A DNA stretch of 64,000 nucleotides from DASQHL01 sp963843685 (GTDB taxonomy: Bacteria > Chloroflexota > Dehalococcoidia > DSTF01 > JACRBR01): assembly GCA_963843685.1 (NCBI GenBank), contig CAWJLO010000019.1:98046-162045 (forward strand), given 5' to 3'. Of this stretch, positions 8,954-17,740 are shown piece after piece (positions within the stretch are counted from its first letter, which is position 1; the number at the start of each line of letters is the position of its first letter). Under the pieces are notes generated by a model. The model made no database searches and was not told the origin of the DNA. It was given only the letters and a program-made list of their open reading frames with translations. The translations under genes were made by a program, and so were the position numbers.

Positions 8954-9568
8954 TCAGTGGCTGTGCGCGAGAGACTCGTGCGTCTCGCCGGGCTCGGATT
9001 CTTCGCCGTCGTCCGAGAGCGCGCACTCTTCGAGTGTCCGGATCGCCCGCTCGCACCAGTCGATGTACGCCTTGCGATGCGCGACCGCCATCTCCAGCGT
9101 CAGCGTCCAGAACAACGCCTGCCGCTGCATCCCCTTATGCTCGAGCGCTCCTTCTCGGATGCGTCCGCGCAGCACCGTCTCCGAGAAGGCCAGCAGCTTC
9201 TGGTGCTCCTCCATCTGCCGCCGCAGAACGATGAGGAGATCCTCCAGCGGCACCTCCGTCCCGAAGAACACCTTGATCATGAACGGGTCGCGCAGCCCGG
9301 TCGGCGGCGGCGTCTCGCGCACCCAGCGTAGGAACTCCTCCCGACCGGCCTTCGTGATCTCGTAGATCTTTCGGTTCGGTCGGTTCTCCTGGATCTCGAC
9401 GTGCTTGTCGACGAACCCGCTGTCTTCCAGGTACTTGAGCGTCGGGTAGATCTGACTCAGCTCGGCGTTCCAGAAGTGTTGGACCGACGAGTCGAAGAAC
9501 TGCTTCACCTCGTACCCGCTCATCGGGTGGACACCGAGGATCCCAAGCAGCGCGTGCTTCAGCGACAA
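8954..9568 (-). CDS. PadR family transcriptional regulator
   Basis: This 204-residue regulator has an N-terminal PadR winged helix (LKHALLGILGVHPMSGYEVKQFF through SQIYPTLKYLEDSGFVDKH and the wing RKIYEITKAGREEFLRWV). It continues into a C-terminal Vir_C-type helical dimerisation domain with PFMIKVFFGTEVPLEDLL. Family members usually repress nearby efflux or stress genes in response to small ligands. The best target candidates are the small gene just upstream and its inverted repeat at 9817-9857. The extra histidine-rich tail ESLAHSH is short. The effector is unknown. Confidence 0.88.
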   Translation of the reverse strand: MSLKHALLGILGVHPMSGYEVKQFFDSSVQHFWNAELSQIYPTLKYLEDSGFVDKHVEIQENRPNRKIYEITKAGREEFLRWVRETPPPTGLRDPFMIKVFFGTEVPLEDLLIVLRRQMEEHQKLLAFSETVLRGRIREGALEHKGMQRQALFWTLTLEMAVAHRKAYIDWCERAIRTLEECALSDDGEESEPGETHESLAHSH

Positions 9569-9602
9569 ATCACTACCTCGTGCGTGGGCGCCGGTCCGCG
9601 CC

Positions 9603-9806
9603 TTAGATCCAGGGCGTGTGCGCGCCCGTCAGCGTGCGCGGCCCGCTCGGCCGCTGCGGCGGCGGCATCTTGCGCGCGTTGTCTCGCTCGATCCGGCGCT
9701 CGTCCAGCAGGCGCGAGGACCGCAAGCGTCGGTCCGCCTGCGCGTCCTGCCCCGCGCGAATCGCCCGGTACACGTCAAATGCGGCATATCCAGCCAGGTC
9801 CAACAT
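9603..9806 (-). CDS. small basic protein, function unknown
   Basis: A 67-residue protein with a clear ribosome site (GGAGG five bases before the ATG at 9806), a candidate promoter upstream and an inverted repeat in its leader. The sequence begins MLDLAGYAAFDVYRAIRAGQD and becomes Arg/Pro-rich, with no recognised domain. It lies 34 bases upstream of the padR gene on the same strand, so it is likely co-transcribed with it. Reality is supported mainly by the upstream signals, not by homology. Confidence 0.45.
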   Translation of the reverse strand: MLDLAGYAAFDVYRAIRAGQDAQADRRLRSSRLLDERRIERDNARKMPPPQRPSGPRTLTGAHTPWI

Positions 9807-9816
9807 GACAGCCTCC

Positions 9817-9857
9817 GTGTCGATACCCCCTCACGTCCGTGTTCTATGTATCGACAC
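9817..9857. promoter_or_regulatory. perfect 10-bp inverted repeat, candidate PadR operator or leader hairpin
   Basis: GTGTCGATAC at 9817-9826 is matched exactly by its reverse complement GTATCGACAC at 9848-9857, with 21 bases between. It lies between the start codon of the small minus-strand gene (9806) and a candidate promoter (9861-9890), at or just after the expected transcription start. This is a good place for a repressor of the small gene-padR unit to bind. A leader hairpin is the alternative. Confidence 0.5.
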
Positions 9858-9860
9858 CTA

Positions 9861-9890
9861 TATATAAATCCTGATATACCCTGTCCGCAA
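9861..9890 (-). promoter_or_regulatory. candidate sigma70-type promoter for small gene-padR
   Basis: On the minus strand TTGCGG (9890-9885) and TATATA (9866-9861) are 18 bases apart, inside a conspicuously AT-rich island. The predicted start falls near 9853, over the inverted repeat. The match to the consensus is partial, four of six bases for each box. Confidence 0.4.
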
Positions 9891-10033
9891 GGATTATTTA
9901 GTTCTTCCCAAAATGTTTAACCCCCTGGTAACATCCCGAATCTGCGCGGGCCGCCTTCACCTTGCCCCACCCCTACCCTCCCGCCACAATCCCCCCGCAC
10001 GCAACCACCAGCGACCAGCCAGCGAGGCTCCCG

Positions 10034-11200
10034 ATGAAGATCCACGAGTTCCAGGCAAAGCAGATTCTCGCCGGCTTCGGCGTTGCCGTCCCGAAGGGAC
10101 GCGTGGCCACATCCCCGGACGACGCGAAGGCCGCCGCGGCCGAGCTTGGCGGCAAAGTGGTGGTGAAGGCGCAGATCCACGCCGGCGGCCGCGGCAAGGG
10201 CGGCGGCGTCAAGCTGGCGAACTCCCCCGACGAGGCCGCCCAGGTCTTCTCGCAGATCCTCGGTATGCAGCTCGTCACCCACCAGACCGGCCCGCAGGGC
10301 CAGAAGGTGAAGACCGTCCTCGTCGAGGAGCAGATGCCCATCGAGCGCGAGCTCTACCTCGCCGTCCTCATCGACGGCGCAGCCGGCCGCCCGGTGATGA
10401 TGGCGAGCGCCGCCGGCGGCATGGAGATCGAGGAGGTCGCCGCAAAGACCCCGGAAGCCATCTTCCGCGTCTCCATCGATCCCGTCACCGGCTTCCAGCC
10501 CCACCTCGCCCGCGAGCTCTGCTTTTCGCTCGGCCTCACCGGCGACCTCATGAAGCCCGCCACGCAGCTCATGACCGCGCTCTACGACGCCTTCGTCGCC
10601 AAGGACGCGTCCCTCGCCGAGATCAACCCGCTCGTCGTCACGAAGGACGGCCGCGTCCTCGCCCTCGACGCCAAGATGAACTTCGACGACAACGCCCTCT
10701 TCCGCCACAAGGACGTCGAGGCCCTCCGCGACAAGGACGAGGAGGACCCTAGCGAGGTCGAGGCGTCCGAAAAGGGCATCAGCAACTTCATCAAGCTCGA
10801 TGGCAACATCGGCTGCCTCGTCAACGGCGCCGGCCTCGCCATGGCCACCATGGATTCCATCAAGTTCGCCGGCGGCGAGCCCGCCAACTTCCTCGACATC
10901 GCCACCGCCAACGATGTCGACAAGGTGGTTGACGCGCTCCTCATCATCTCGCGAGACCCCGACGTGAAGGCCATCCTCGTCAACATCTTCGGCGGCATGG
11001 CCCGCGTCGACATCATCGCCCAGGGCATCATCAACGCCCAGAAGAAGATGGCGAAGACCGTCCCCGTCGTCGCTCGCCTCGCCGGCACCAACGTCGAGGA
11101 GGGCGAGCGCCTGATCAAGGAGTCCGGCCTCCCCGTCATTCGCGCTGAAGAGCTCGGCGAAGCCGCGCGCAAAGCCGTCGAAGCCGCGAACGCCGCCTGA
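10034..11200 (+). CDS. sucC: succinyl-CoA synthetase beta subunit
   Basis: This ADP-forming succinate-CoA ligase beta chain has 388 residues, the normal length for SucC. It starts MKIHEFQAKQILAGFGVAVPKG and has an ATP-grasp domain in the first half (KVVVKAQIHAGGRGKGGGVKLA; ending in ASLAEINPLVVTKDGRVLALDAKMNFDDNA). The ligase CoA-binding half contains GCLVNGAGLAMATMD, GGEPANFLDIA and NIFGGMARVDIIAQGI. With SucD it converts succinyl-CoA to succinate and makes a nucleoside triphosphate in the TCA cycle. The ATG at 10034 follows a GAGG site. The expected partner sucD is not directly next to it: an NTF2-like gene intervenes. Confidence 0.97.
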   Translation: MKIHEFQAKQILAGFGVAVPKGRVATSPDDAKAAAAELGGKVVVKAQIHAGGRGKGGGVKLANSPDEAAQVFSQILGMQLVTHQTGPQGQKVKTVLVEEQMPIERELYLAVLIDGAAGRPVMMASAAGGMEIEEVAAKTPEAIFRVSIDPVTGFQPHLARELCFSLGLTGDLMKPATQLMTALYDAFVAKDASLAEINPLVVTKDGRVLALDAKMNFDDNALFRHKDVEALRDKDEEDPSEVEASEKGISNFIKLDGNIGCLVNGAGLAMATMDSIKFAGGEPANFLDIATANDVDKVVDALLIISRDPDVKAILVNIFGGMARVDIIAQGIINAQKKMAKTVPVVARLAGTNVEEGERLIKESGLPVIRAEELGEAARKAVEAANAA

Positions 11201-11207
11201 GCGGCAT

Positions 11208-11594
11208 ATGACCGCCGACGAAGTCCGCGCCGCCGTCGCCGCCTACTACGCCGCCGTCAGCGATCGCGACATCGACGCCGCCGTCGCCATGTTCGCCCCC
11301 GACGCGAAGATGCTCGACCCGGTCGGCGCCCCGCCGGCCGTCGACGCCGAACAGCGCCGCCAGCGCTACGCCGGCATCACCGCCACCTTCGACACCTTCG
11401 CGATCCAACCGTCGTTCGTAGCCGTGTGCGGCGCAGACGCCGCCGCCCGCTGGACCGCATCCGGCACGGCGAAGAACGGCAAGCAAGTGGCCTTCGACGG
11501 CATCAGCACCTTCACATTCGACGCCGCCGGCAAGATCGCCGCCATGTCCGCCTACTGGGAGCCCGCCGCCATCATCGCCGCCATGCAGCCCTGA
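11208..11594 (+). CDS. NTF2-like (SnoaL/steroid isomerase-like) protein
   Basis: A 128-residue cone-fold protein of the NTF2 superfamily: VRAAVAAYYAAVSDRDIDAAVAMFAPDAKMLDPVG at the start, then YAGITATFDTFAIQPSFVAVCGADAAARW and the last strand TFTFDAAGKIAAMSAYWEP. Such domains are small catalytic or ligand-binding pockets (ketosteroid isomerase, SnoaL cyclase, many unknowns). It starts seven bases after sucC and precedes sucD by about 120 bases on the same strand, so it is probably transcribed with them. A link to succinyl-CoA metabolism is not known. Confidence 0.85.
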   Translation: MTADEVRAAVAAYYAAVSDRDIDAAVAMFAPDAKMLDPVGAPPAVDAEQRRQRYAGITATFDTFAIQPSFVAVCGADAAARWTASGTAKNGKQVAFDGISTFTFDAAGKIAAMSAYWEPAAIIAAMQP

Positions 11595-11716
11595 CGAGCG
11601 GGAACCCCGGGCAACGAAGAGCTGCCTCCACGGTCTGGGTTCTAGGTTCTCCTGCTGCTACGATCCCTCGGGCAATCCCCCCGACGACTGACGACCGACG
11701 ACCGGAGACCAACGAA

Positions 11717-12604
11717 ATGAGCGTCCTCGTAAACAGCGAAACCCGCGTCCTCGTCCAGGGCATCACCGGCAAAGAGGGCAGCTCACAGACCCAGCGCTGC
11801 ATCGATTACGGCACGAAGGTCGTCGCTGGCGTCACCCCGGGCCGCGGCGGTGAGAAGACCGAGCACGGCGTCCCCATTTTCAACCGTGTCTCGCACGCTG
11901 TGAAGGAGACCGGCGCCGACTGCTCGCTGATCTTCGTCCCGCCGCCCTTCGCCGCAGACGCCATCCTCGAGGCCGCCGAAGCCGGCATCCCCCTCGTCGT
12001 CTGCATCACGGAAGGCATCCCCACGCTCGATATGGTGAAGGTGAAGCGCGCCCTCGCCGGCGGCCCCACGCGCCTCATCGGCCCCAACTGCCCCGGCGTC
12101 ATCACCGCCGGCGAGTGCCGCGTCGGCATCATGCCCGGCCACGTCTTCACCCCCGGCAACGTCGGTGTCGTCTCTCGCAGCGGCACCCTCGTCTACGAGG
12201 CCGTCGACCAGCTCACCCGCCGCGGCATCGGCCAGTCCACCTGCATCGGCGTCGGCGGCGACCCCATCATCGGCACCGTGCAGCGCGAGGCGCTCGAGCT
12301 CCTCAGCAACGACCCCGACACCGCCGCCATCGTCCTCATCGGCGAGATCGGCGGCAGCGCCGAACAGGAAGCCGCTGACTACATCAAGAAGAGCGTCACC
12401 AAGCCCGTCATCTCGTTCATCGCCGGCTCCACCGCGCCCGCCGGCCGCCGCATGGGCCATGCCGGCGCCATCATCTCCGGCGACAGCGGCACGGCCACCG
12501 CGAAGAAAGCCGCCCTCGCCGCCGCCGGCGTCACCGTCGTCGACTGGCCCGCCGAGATCGGCGCCACCACCGAGCGCGTCCTCCGCGACCGCGGCCTCCT
12601 GTAG
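11717..12604 (+). CDS. sucD: succinyl-CoA synthetase alpha subunit
   Basis: This 295-residue SucD has a CoA-binding Rossmann domain (SVLVNSETRVLVQGITGKEG with the GTKVVAGVTPGRGG turn) and a ligase domain carrying the phosphorylated histidine H248 in RRMGHAGAII. The GPNCPGVI and RSGTLVYEAVDQLT motifs are also present. It forms the catalytic complex with SucC. The ATG at 11717 is preceded by a leader with short CGAC-type repeats and no strong ribosome site, and a separate promoter there is possible. The gene ends about 37 bases before the EamA transporter. Confidence 0.97.
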   Translation: MSVLVNSETRVLVQGITGKEGSSQTQRCIDYGTKVVAGVTPGRGGEKTEHGVPIFNRVSHAVKETGADCSLIFVPPPFAADAILEAAEAGIPLVVCITEGIPTLDMVKVKRALAGGPTRLIGPNCPGVITAGECRVGIMPGHVFTPGNVGVVSRSGTLVYEAVDQLTRRGIGQSTCIGVGGDPIIGTVQREALELLSNDPDTAAIVLIGEIGGSAEQEAADYIKKSVTKPVISFIAGSTAPAGRRMGHAGAIISGDSGTATAKKAALAAAGVTVVDWPAEIGATTERVLRDRGLL

Positions 12605-12641
12605 CCGTGTACGCCCCGGCGCCGGCTCCGGCCGAGCGCTG

Positions 12642-13509
12642 ATGCCACTCCTCGCCGTCGGACTGCTGCTCGCCGCCGCCGTCGGCCACGCGACGTGGAA
12701 CTACGCTGCCAAGGGCGCCACCGGCAACGCCACACTGATCTTCTCCTTCACTCTCGTCTCCGAAGTCCTCTACCTCCCCCTCGCCATCGCCGCCGTCGTC
12801 TGGACCGGCTGGTCCGACATCGGACCAGAGCTCCTGCTCTTTGCCCTCGTCTCCGGCGCCCTGCACGCCGGCTACTTCTTCCTCCTCAACGAGGGCTACG
12901 CTGTTCGGCGACCTCTCCATCGTCTACCCGCTCGCCCGCGGCACCGGCCCCGCCCTCTCCGTCGTCGGCGCCATCCTCATCTTCGGCGAGCGCCCCTCCC
13001 CCCTCGCCCTCGCCGGCGCCGCGCTCGTTGTCGCCGGCATCGTCGTCATGACGTGGACCCCACGCCACCGCGCGAGCGCCGAGCTCACTCGCTCCATCGC
13101 CTTCGCCCTCGCGACCGGCGTCGCCATCGCCGCCTACACGCTCTGGGACAACAAGGGCGTGACCGTCGTCACGCCCGTCCTCTACTCCTGGTGCACCGAG
13201 TTCTTCCAGCTCGCGATCTTCGCGCCTATCGTCCTCGGCTCGACCGCGCGCCGCGCCGACGTCGCCCTGATCTTCCGCGAGCAGCGCCTCCCGACGCTCG
13301 TCATCGCCGTCCTCAGCCCCGGCGCCTACATCCTCGTCCTCATCGCCCTCACCCTCGCACCCGTCAGCTACGTCGCCCCCGCCCGCGAGATCAGCATCCT
13401 CTTCGCCGCTATCCTCGGCCTCCGCCTGCTCAACGAGTCCGACCCCGCCCGACGCCTTGCCGGCGCCACCGCCATCGTCGCCGGCGTCGCCGCCCTCGCC
13501 ATCGGCTGA
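12642..13509 (+). pseudogene. EamA/DMT superfamily transporter, frameshifted
   Basis: This is a ten-helix drug/metabolite transporter whose two EamA halves are both present but in different frames. The first 86 codons (LLAVGLLLAAAVGHATWNYAAKGATG to LLNEGYA) are in the starting frame. From about 12905 the protein continues as LFGDLSIVYPLARGTGPALS in the next frame and runs to the TGA at 13509. A single-base indel near 12900-12910 would restore a protein of about 288 residues. Both halves keep family motifs, so a sequencing error is plausible. Substrate is unknown. Confidence 0.8.
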
Positions 13510-14024
13510 TCCGGCCGCTCGTAACCTCCAGCCCTCCCCCGGTGTACAACCGAGACGTCCTTTGCGGCGTCGCCTCCACGCCGGAATTCGACAGCTTCAA
13601 CGGCTACATCATGGACATCGTCCGCCCAGACTCTCGTCGCTCCGGAGGCGATCGCGGTGCCATCACCTTCCTCCACGGCACGCCCGGCGCCGAAACCGCC
13701 AACACCCTCCAGCCTCTCAATCGGCGGCTCCTTCGATCTCAAGCTCCTCTGACGCTGCAACACCCACCGGCCAATCCTCGGCTCGCCTGCCATCGAAGCC
13801 TGGTCGTCAATCCAAAGCCAATCATTAGATTCCCGTAACCAACTCGAAACACGTCGGTCATCTCCTGTTCATCGCCGCGACACGCATGTGCAACTTCCAA
13901 CCGGCAACATGCACGCGACGTCGGGAATTCCCAATCCCTTGGTGACCAATACGGCTCGGCCGGTCTTCGGGTTGGCTGTGTAGCGGGCATCGGCGTGCGT
14001 CGGCGCTCGAGAGGAGAGACAGCT
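13510..14024. other. intergenic region before amt, no gene seen
   Basis: This is 515 bases with open frames on both strands but none with the codon pattern or a recognisable product. A minus-strand stretch (about 13869-13985) reads RYTANPKTGRAVLVTKGLGIPD, which I do not recognise. It could be a remnant, or chance. There is no clear promoter, riboswitch or terminator. A P-II gene, common next to amt, is not present. Confidence 0.5.
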
Positions 14025-15518
14025 TTGCTCAGACGAATGTTCCAGTTCCGCAGGATCTTCGCGATCTGCGCCGGGATCTTCCTGGCGATGGCGCTCATCC
14101 ATACCGTTGGCGCGCAAGACACCCCGGTCGATGACACGGCCGCCCGCATCGACGACCTCACGTCCGGTCTCGACCAGGCCTGGCTCATGATCGCCGCATT
14201 CCTCGTGTTCTTCATGCAGCTCGGCTTTGCCATGGTCGAAGCCGGCTTCGTCCGCTCGAAGAACACCACCAACATCCTGATGAAGAACGTCCTCGACGCC
14301 TGTGTCGGCGGCATCGCCTTCTACTGCGTCGGCTTTGGGCTCGCCTTCGGCCTGCGCGGCGACAGCGCGCCCGGTTTCGTCGGCAACGGGACCTTCTTCC
14401 TTAACGGCTTCAGTGACTACGCGTTCTGGATCTTCCAGTTCGCCTTCGCCGCGACCGCCGCCACCATCGTCTCGGGCGCCATGGCCGAACGCACGAAGTT
14501 CAGCGCCTATCTCGTCTACACATTCTTCATCTCCGCCCTCATCTACCCGGTCGTCGTCCACTGGGCCTGGGACAGCAACGGCTGGCTCTCTGCCTTCAAG
14601 GACGATCCCATCGGCACCAACGGATATATCGACTTCGCCGGTTCCGGCGTCGTCCACATGGTCGGTGGATTCGCCGGCCTCGTCGGCGCCATTCTGGTCG
14701 GCCCTCGCATCGGGAAGTTCGGCAAGGATGGCGGGACCAACGTCATCCCCGGCCACAGCATTGCCCTCGGCACCCTTGGAATGTTCGTACTCTGGGTCGG
14801 CTGGTACGGATTTAACCCCGGCTCAACCCTCGCCCTGAGTGGCGGCTTCGCCGCCATCGCCGCCAAGGTCGCCGTCACCACCACGCTTGCGGCCTGCGCC
14901 GGAGGCGTCACCGCGACACTCGTCTCCAAGGCGCGCAGCGGTGTCTACGATATGGGGCTCACGATCAACGGCATCCTCGGCGGACTCGTAGCCATCACCG
15001 CGCCATGCGCCACCGTCGAGCCGTGGGCAGCCATCATCATCGGCGCCGTCGCCGCCGTCGTCGTCATGGCAGGCGTCGAGTTCCTGGACCGCATCCACAT
15101 CGATGACCCCGTCGGCGCCGTCTCCGTTCACGGCTTCGCTGGAATTTGGGGCGTGCTGAGCGTCGGTCTCTTCGCCACGCAGGACGGCATCGGCTCCGCC
15201 TACGCCCCGACCGACCAGTACGGCCTCTTCCTGGGCGGTGGAGTCGAGCAGCTCGGCATCCAGGCGCTGGGCGCCGCTGCCATCATCGCCTGGACGTGCG
15301 TCATGTCGGGCATTCTCTTCGGCGCCATCAAGATCTTCATGGGTCTGCGCGTCAGCGAGGAGGAGGAGCTCGAGGGTCTCGACCTGGGCGAGCACGGATC
15401 CGTGGCCTACAACTTCGGCGACGTGCTGGGCGCCGGGGCTCACGTCTCGAGCATGATGCCCGGCGCCGGTGCTGCTGCACTCGCGCGAGCTTCGAGCACC
15501 GCCGCGCCCATGAAATAA
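14025..15518 (+). CDS. amt: ammonium transporter (Amt/MEP/Rh)
   Basis: The TTG at 14025 is taken as start because GAGGAGAG ends six bases before it. The ATG at 14037 is the alternative. A cleavable signal peptide (FAICAGIFLAMALIHTVGAQ) precedes eleven membrane helices. Amt landmarks are FFMQLGFAMVEAGFVRSKNTTNILMKN, VVHWAWDSNGWL, DFAGSGVVHMVGGFAGLVGA with the first pore histidine, and VHGFAGIWGVLSVGLFA with the second. It conducts ammonium into the cell. The cytoplasmic tail is about 60 residues. No glnK partner is in the window. Confidence 0.95.
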   Translation: MLRRMFQFRRIFAICAGIFLAMALIHTVGAQDTPVDDTAARIDDLTSGLDQAWLMIAAFLVFFMQLGFAMVEAGFVRSKNTTNILMKNVLDACVGGIAFYCVGFGLAFGLRGDSAPGFVGNGTFFLNGFSDYAFWIFQFAFAATAATIVSGAMAERTKFSAYLVYTFFISALIYPVVVHWAWDSNGWLSAFKDDPIGTNGYIDFAGSGVVHMVGGFAGLVGAILVGPRIGKFGKDGGTNVIPGHSIALGTLGMFVLWVGWYGFNPGSTLALSGGFAAIAAKVAVTTTLAACAGGVTATLVSKARSGVYDMGLTINGILGGLVAITAPCATVEPWAAIIIGAVAAVVVMAGVEFLDRIHIDDPVGAVSVHGFAGIWGVLSVGLFATQDGIGSAYAPTDQYGLFLGGGVEQLGIQALGAAAIIAWTCVMSGILFGAIKIFMGLRVSEEEELEGLDLGEHGSVAYNFGDVLGAGAHVSSMMPGAGAAALARASSTAAPMK

Positions 15519-15570
15519 CGCGGCCCCAACCGGGGTAGTTCCGCCGGAGCGCCTCCGGCGAGCTGCTGTA

Positions 15571-15613
15571 AGCGGGGCGACCTGTCCCTCTCTCCGAGAT
15601 GGGTCGCCCCGCT
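15571..15613 (+). terminator. strong stem-loop after amt
   Basis: AGCGGGGCGACC (15571-15582) pairs perfectly with GGTCGCCCCGCT (15602-15613), a 12-bp GC-rich stem with a 19-base loop, about 50 bases after the amt stop. There is no T-tract, so it may slow or protect transcripts and not act as a classic intrinsic terminator. Confidence 0.6.
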
Positions 15614-15738
15614 TGCGGCTGTCCAGGTATTCGTGCCCGCCGTACCGCCCAACACGCCCCCGGTAACATTCATCCAAGATCCCCCTCAATCGCCGCGCTA
15701 CCCTCCGTTTGAGGCGCATCCGAGAAAGGGGTTCGACC

Positions 15739-16149
15739 ATGCCACAGGCATCCACACACGTTGCTCCGAGAGTCTTCCCGTTCCGGCGGTACAGAGACGC
15801 CCCCGCCGCCATCAAGTGGCTCACCGCCACCCTTGGATTCGAGGAACAGATGGTCGTCGAAGGTGAGGCGGGCACGATCGTCCACGCCCAGCTCCGCCTG
15901 GGCGACGCCGTCGTGATTGTCGGTACCGGCCGCGACCTCAGCGGCGACCCACCCCCAGAGGACGTCCGCGACGTCGCCGAGGGACTCTACGTCTTCGTCC
16001 CCGATGTTGACGCCCACTACGCGCACGCGCGCGAGTCCGGCGCGAGCATCTTCCGCGAGATCGAGGACATGGACTACGGCAGCCGCGAGTACTCCGTATT
16101 GGATCCGGGCGGCTACTACTGGAGCTTCGGCACCTACCTGCCCGAGTGA
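15739..16149 (+). CDS. VOC family (glyoxalase/bleomycin-resistance) protein
   Basis: A 136-residue vicinal-oxygen-chelate domain starting MPQASTHVAPRVFPFRRY with GAAAGGGG ahead of the ATG at 15739. The two beta-alpha-beta-beta-beta halves are visible: YRDAPAAIKWLTATLGFEEQMV, AQLRLGDAVVIVGTG, then GLYVFVPDVDAHYAHARESGASIFREIED and the last strand SVLDPGGYYWSFGTY. Homologues include dioxygenases, glyoxalases and antibiotic-binding proteins. The lack of a clear metal-ligand set suggests a binding protein. It is followed 12 bases later by a small monooxygenase-like gene. Confidence 0.88.
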   Translation: MPQASTHVAPRVFPFRRYRDAPAAIKWLTATLGFEEQMVVEGEAGTIVHAQLRLGDAVVIVGTGRDLSGDPPPEDVRDVAEGLYVFVPDVDAHYAHARESGASIFREIEDMDYGSREYSVLDPGGYYWSFGTYLPE

Positions 16150-16161
16150 GGGAGACGAATC

Positions 16162-16444
16162 ATGTTCGCCGTCTTCGTTGAGGTCGACAACAGCGGTGAG
16201 GACCGCGAATCGCGCTTCCGCGGCCTGCGCGAGGAACTCGCCCCCGCCATGAAGCGCACGCCCGGCTTCGTCTCCGGCGTCTTCGCCACCAACGAGGCGT
16301 ACCCACACGGGCTACATGGTCGTCGTCTACGACACGGAGGACCACGCCCGCGCCATCGCCGCGCCCATCGTCGTCGGCAACCACCCCCGCCCCGGCGTCA
16401 CCGTCACCCGCGTGGACGTCGCCGAGGTCGCAGCTACCGCCTGA
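16162..16444 (+). pseudogene. small ABM-like (dimeric alpha-beta barrel) protein, frameshifted
   Basis: The gene starts MFAVFVEVDNSGEDRESRFRG behind a GGGAG site and reads well up to TNEAYP. After about 16310 the frame must shift by one to give TGYMVVVYDTEDHARAIAAP and VTVTRVDVAEVAATA before the TGA at 16444. Restored, it is a protein of about 93 residues shaped like antibiotic-biosynthesis-monooxygenase or stress-responsive dimeric barrels. The indel is close to CCC and GGG runs, consistent with a sequence error. Confidence 0.6.
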
Positions 16445-16515
16445 CGCCGCCGCGCCACGGCCGCGCAACCTCCATCCCCGGCCCCCAACCTCTCAAATCG
16501 AGGTGCGACGCGTCG

Positions 16516-17100
16516 CTATCGCCTGGCGCGATAGTTGAGCACCACGACACCATCCGGGCCGACCGGCCTGGACTCCATGAGTTCAAATGAAGAGCGCGGC
16601 AGTCCGTCCGCGAATAGACGCTTGCCGCTGCCGAGCACGACAGGAAACAGCATCAGGTTGATCCGGTCGATGAGTCCCTCCGCGAGCAACGAGCGTGCTA
16701 GCGTGGCGCTGCCGGCCGCCAGGATGTCTCCCTTGAACTGCTGCCTGAGTCGCGCGATGGATCCGGCCACGTCCTGCCGTATAACGGTCGACCCCTCCCA
16801 GCTCGCATCCGCATCCGAGAGACTGGTGGAGACGACGTATTTCGGCAACTGGTTGATCCTCACACCGAACTCGCCCGTCGTCTCCCGCCTCTCCGGCCAC
16901 GCCGCCGCGAAGCCCTGGTACGTGACCCGGCCGAACAGCTGCGCCTCCGCCGCACGCAGTTCGTCGAGCTTGAATTTGTCGCCGTCCTCGCCGCGGTTGA
17001 ATTCGAACGTCCAGGCGCCATGCACGGAGCCTTCTGCACCCCCGGGATCCTCGATAACGCCATCCAGACTGATGAACTCGGTAACGACTACGTCCCCCAT
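16516..17100 (-). CDS. dihydrofolate reductase-like RibD_C family protein
   Basis: A 194-residue single-domain protein of the RibD C-terminal (DHFR-like) family. The ATG at 17100 has a strong GAGGAGG site. Motifs are VVVTEFISLDGVIEDPGG, LFGRVTYQGFAAAWP, KYVVSTSLSDADASWEGSTVI, the nucleotide-binding DILAAGSATLARSLLAEGLIDRINLMLFPVVLGSG and the terminal strand VVVLNYRA. Such proteins reduce small substrates with NAD(P)H, but physiological substrates are mostly unknown. It is the last gene of the ArsR-led cluster, which contains a second member of this family at 18286. Confidence 0.88.
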   Translation of the reverse strand: MGDVVVTEFISLDGVIEDPGGAEGSVHGAWTFEFNRGEDGDKFKLDELRAAEAQLFGRVTYQGFAAAWPERRETTGEFGVRINQLPKYVVSTSLSDADASWEGSTVIRQDVAGSIARLRQQFKGDILAAGSATLARSLLAEGLIDRINLMLFPVVLGSGKRLFADGLPRSSFELMESRPVGPDGVVVLNYRARR

Positions 17101-17206
17101 GACACCTCCTCGATACTCAATTCTCTCCACAGCTTGGATTGCCAGTCGCGGGTCTCTCAGCCACCCCCATGCCACGGGACAGTACGTCGGCAGTACAGCC
17201 ATCCCG

Positions 17207-17689
17207 CTACGGACGCCCGACCTCCAATGTCCCGAGGAACTCCGCCAACCGCTCCAGCGTCTGCTTCCCGCCCTCGACGGCCCCGTACTCCCGCGCCTGC
17301 CGATCCCGCTCTTCCGCCGACGAGAACAGCGCCCGCATCGTCAGCCGCGTCTTCTCGCCCTCCGACTCGAACGTCACCGTCGTCCGGAAGTCCGGCTCCG
17401 CGCCCTCCTCGTCCCACCCGTGGTCGTACACCAGCCGCACCGGCTCCACGACCTCCACGAACACGCTCCTGTTCGGATAGTCCGTCCCGTCCGGCCCGTG
17501 CATCACGTGCCGCCACGCTCCCCCCGGCCGCACGTCCATCTCGATCATCGTGTTCGTGAAGCCCGCCGGCCCCCACCACCGCACCACCTGCGCCGGATCC
17601 GTCCACGCCCGCCACACCACCTCCCGGGGCGCGTCGAACACCCTCGAGATCACGATCTCCCGCTCCGCCTCGCCCGTCCCTGCCATCAT
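17207..17689 (-). CDS. SRPBCC domain protein (AHSA1 family)
   Basis: A 160-residue START-like domain of the activator-of-Hsp90-ATPase homologue 1 (AHSA1/CalC) type. It has the diagnostic beginning IVISRVFDAPREVVWRAWTDPAQVVRWWGPAGF, the mid strands MDVRPGGAWRHVMHGPDGTDYPN and VEVVEPVRLVYDHG, and the last helix LERLAEFLGTL. Bacterial members bind hydrophobic ligands in a deep pocket, and no catalytic role is established. It is one of four paralogues in this ArsR-led cluster, between the two RibD_C genes. Confidence 0.9.
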   Translation of the reverse strand: MMAGTGEAEREIVISRVFDAPREVVWRAWTDPAQVVRWWGPAGFTNTMIEMDVRPGGAWRHVMHGPDGTDYPNRSVFVEVVEPVRLVYDHGWDEEGAEPDFRTTVTFESEGEKTRLTMRALFSSAEERDRQAREYGAVEGGKQTLERLAEFLGTLEVGRP

Positions 17690-17740
17690 GCCCCGCTCCC
17701 GATGTTCCGTCTTGTCCCCTGAATGCTGATTGCTGACCCT

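Noticed and set aside
11783..12460. Minus-strand open frame inside sucD
   Set aside because: Asp/Ala/Gly-rich shadow of the sucD coding strand with no recognisable product.
13510..14024. Small gene or P-II (glnK) gene before amt
   Set aside because: No frame has P-II motifs or a codable start with ribosome site, and the readable stretch RYTANPKTGRAVLVTKG is not recognised.
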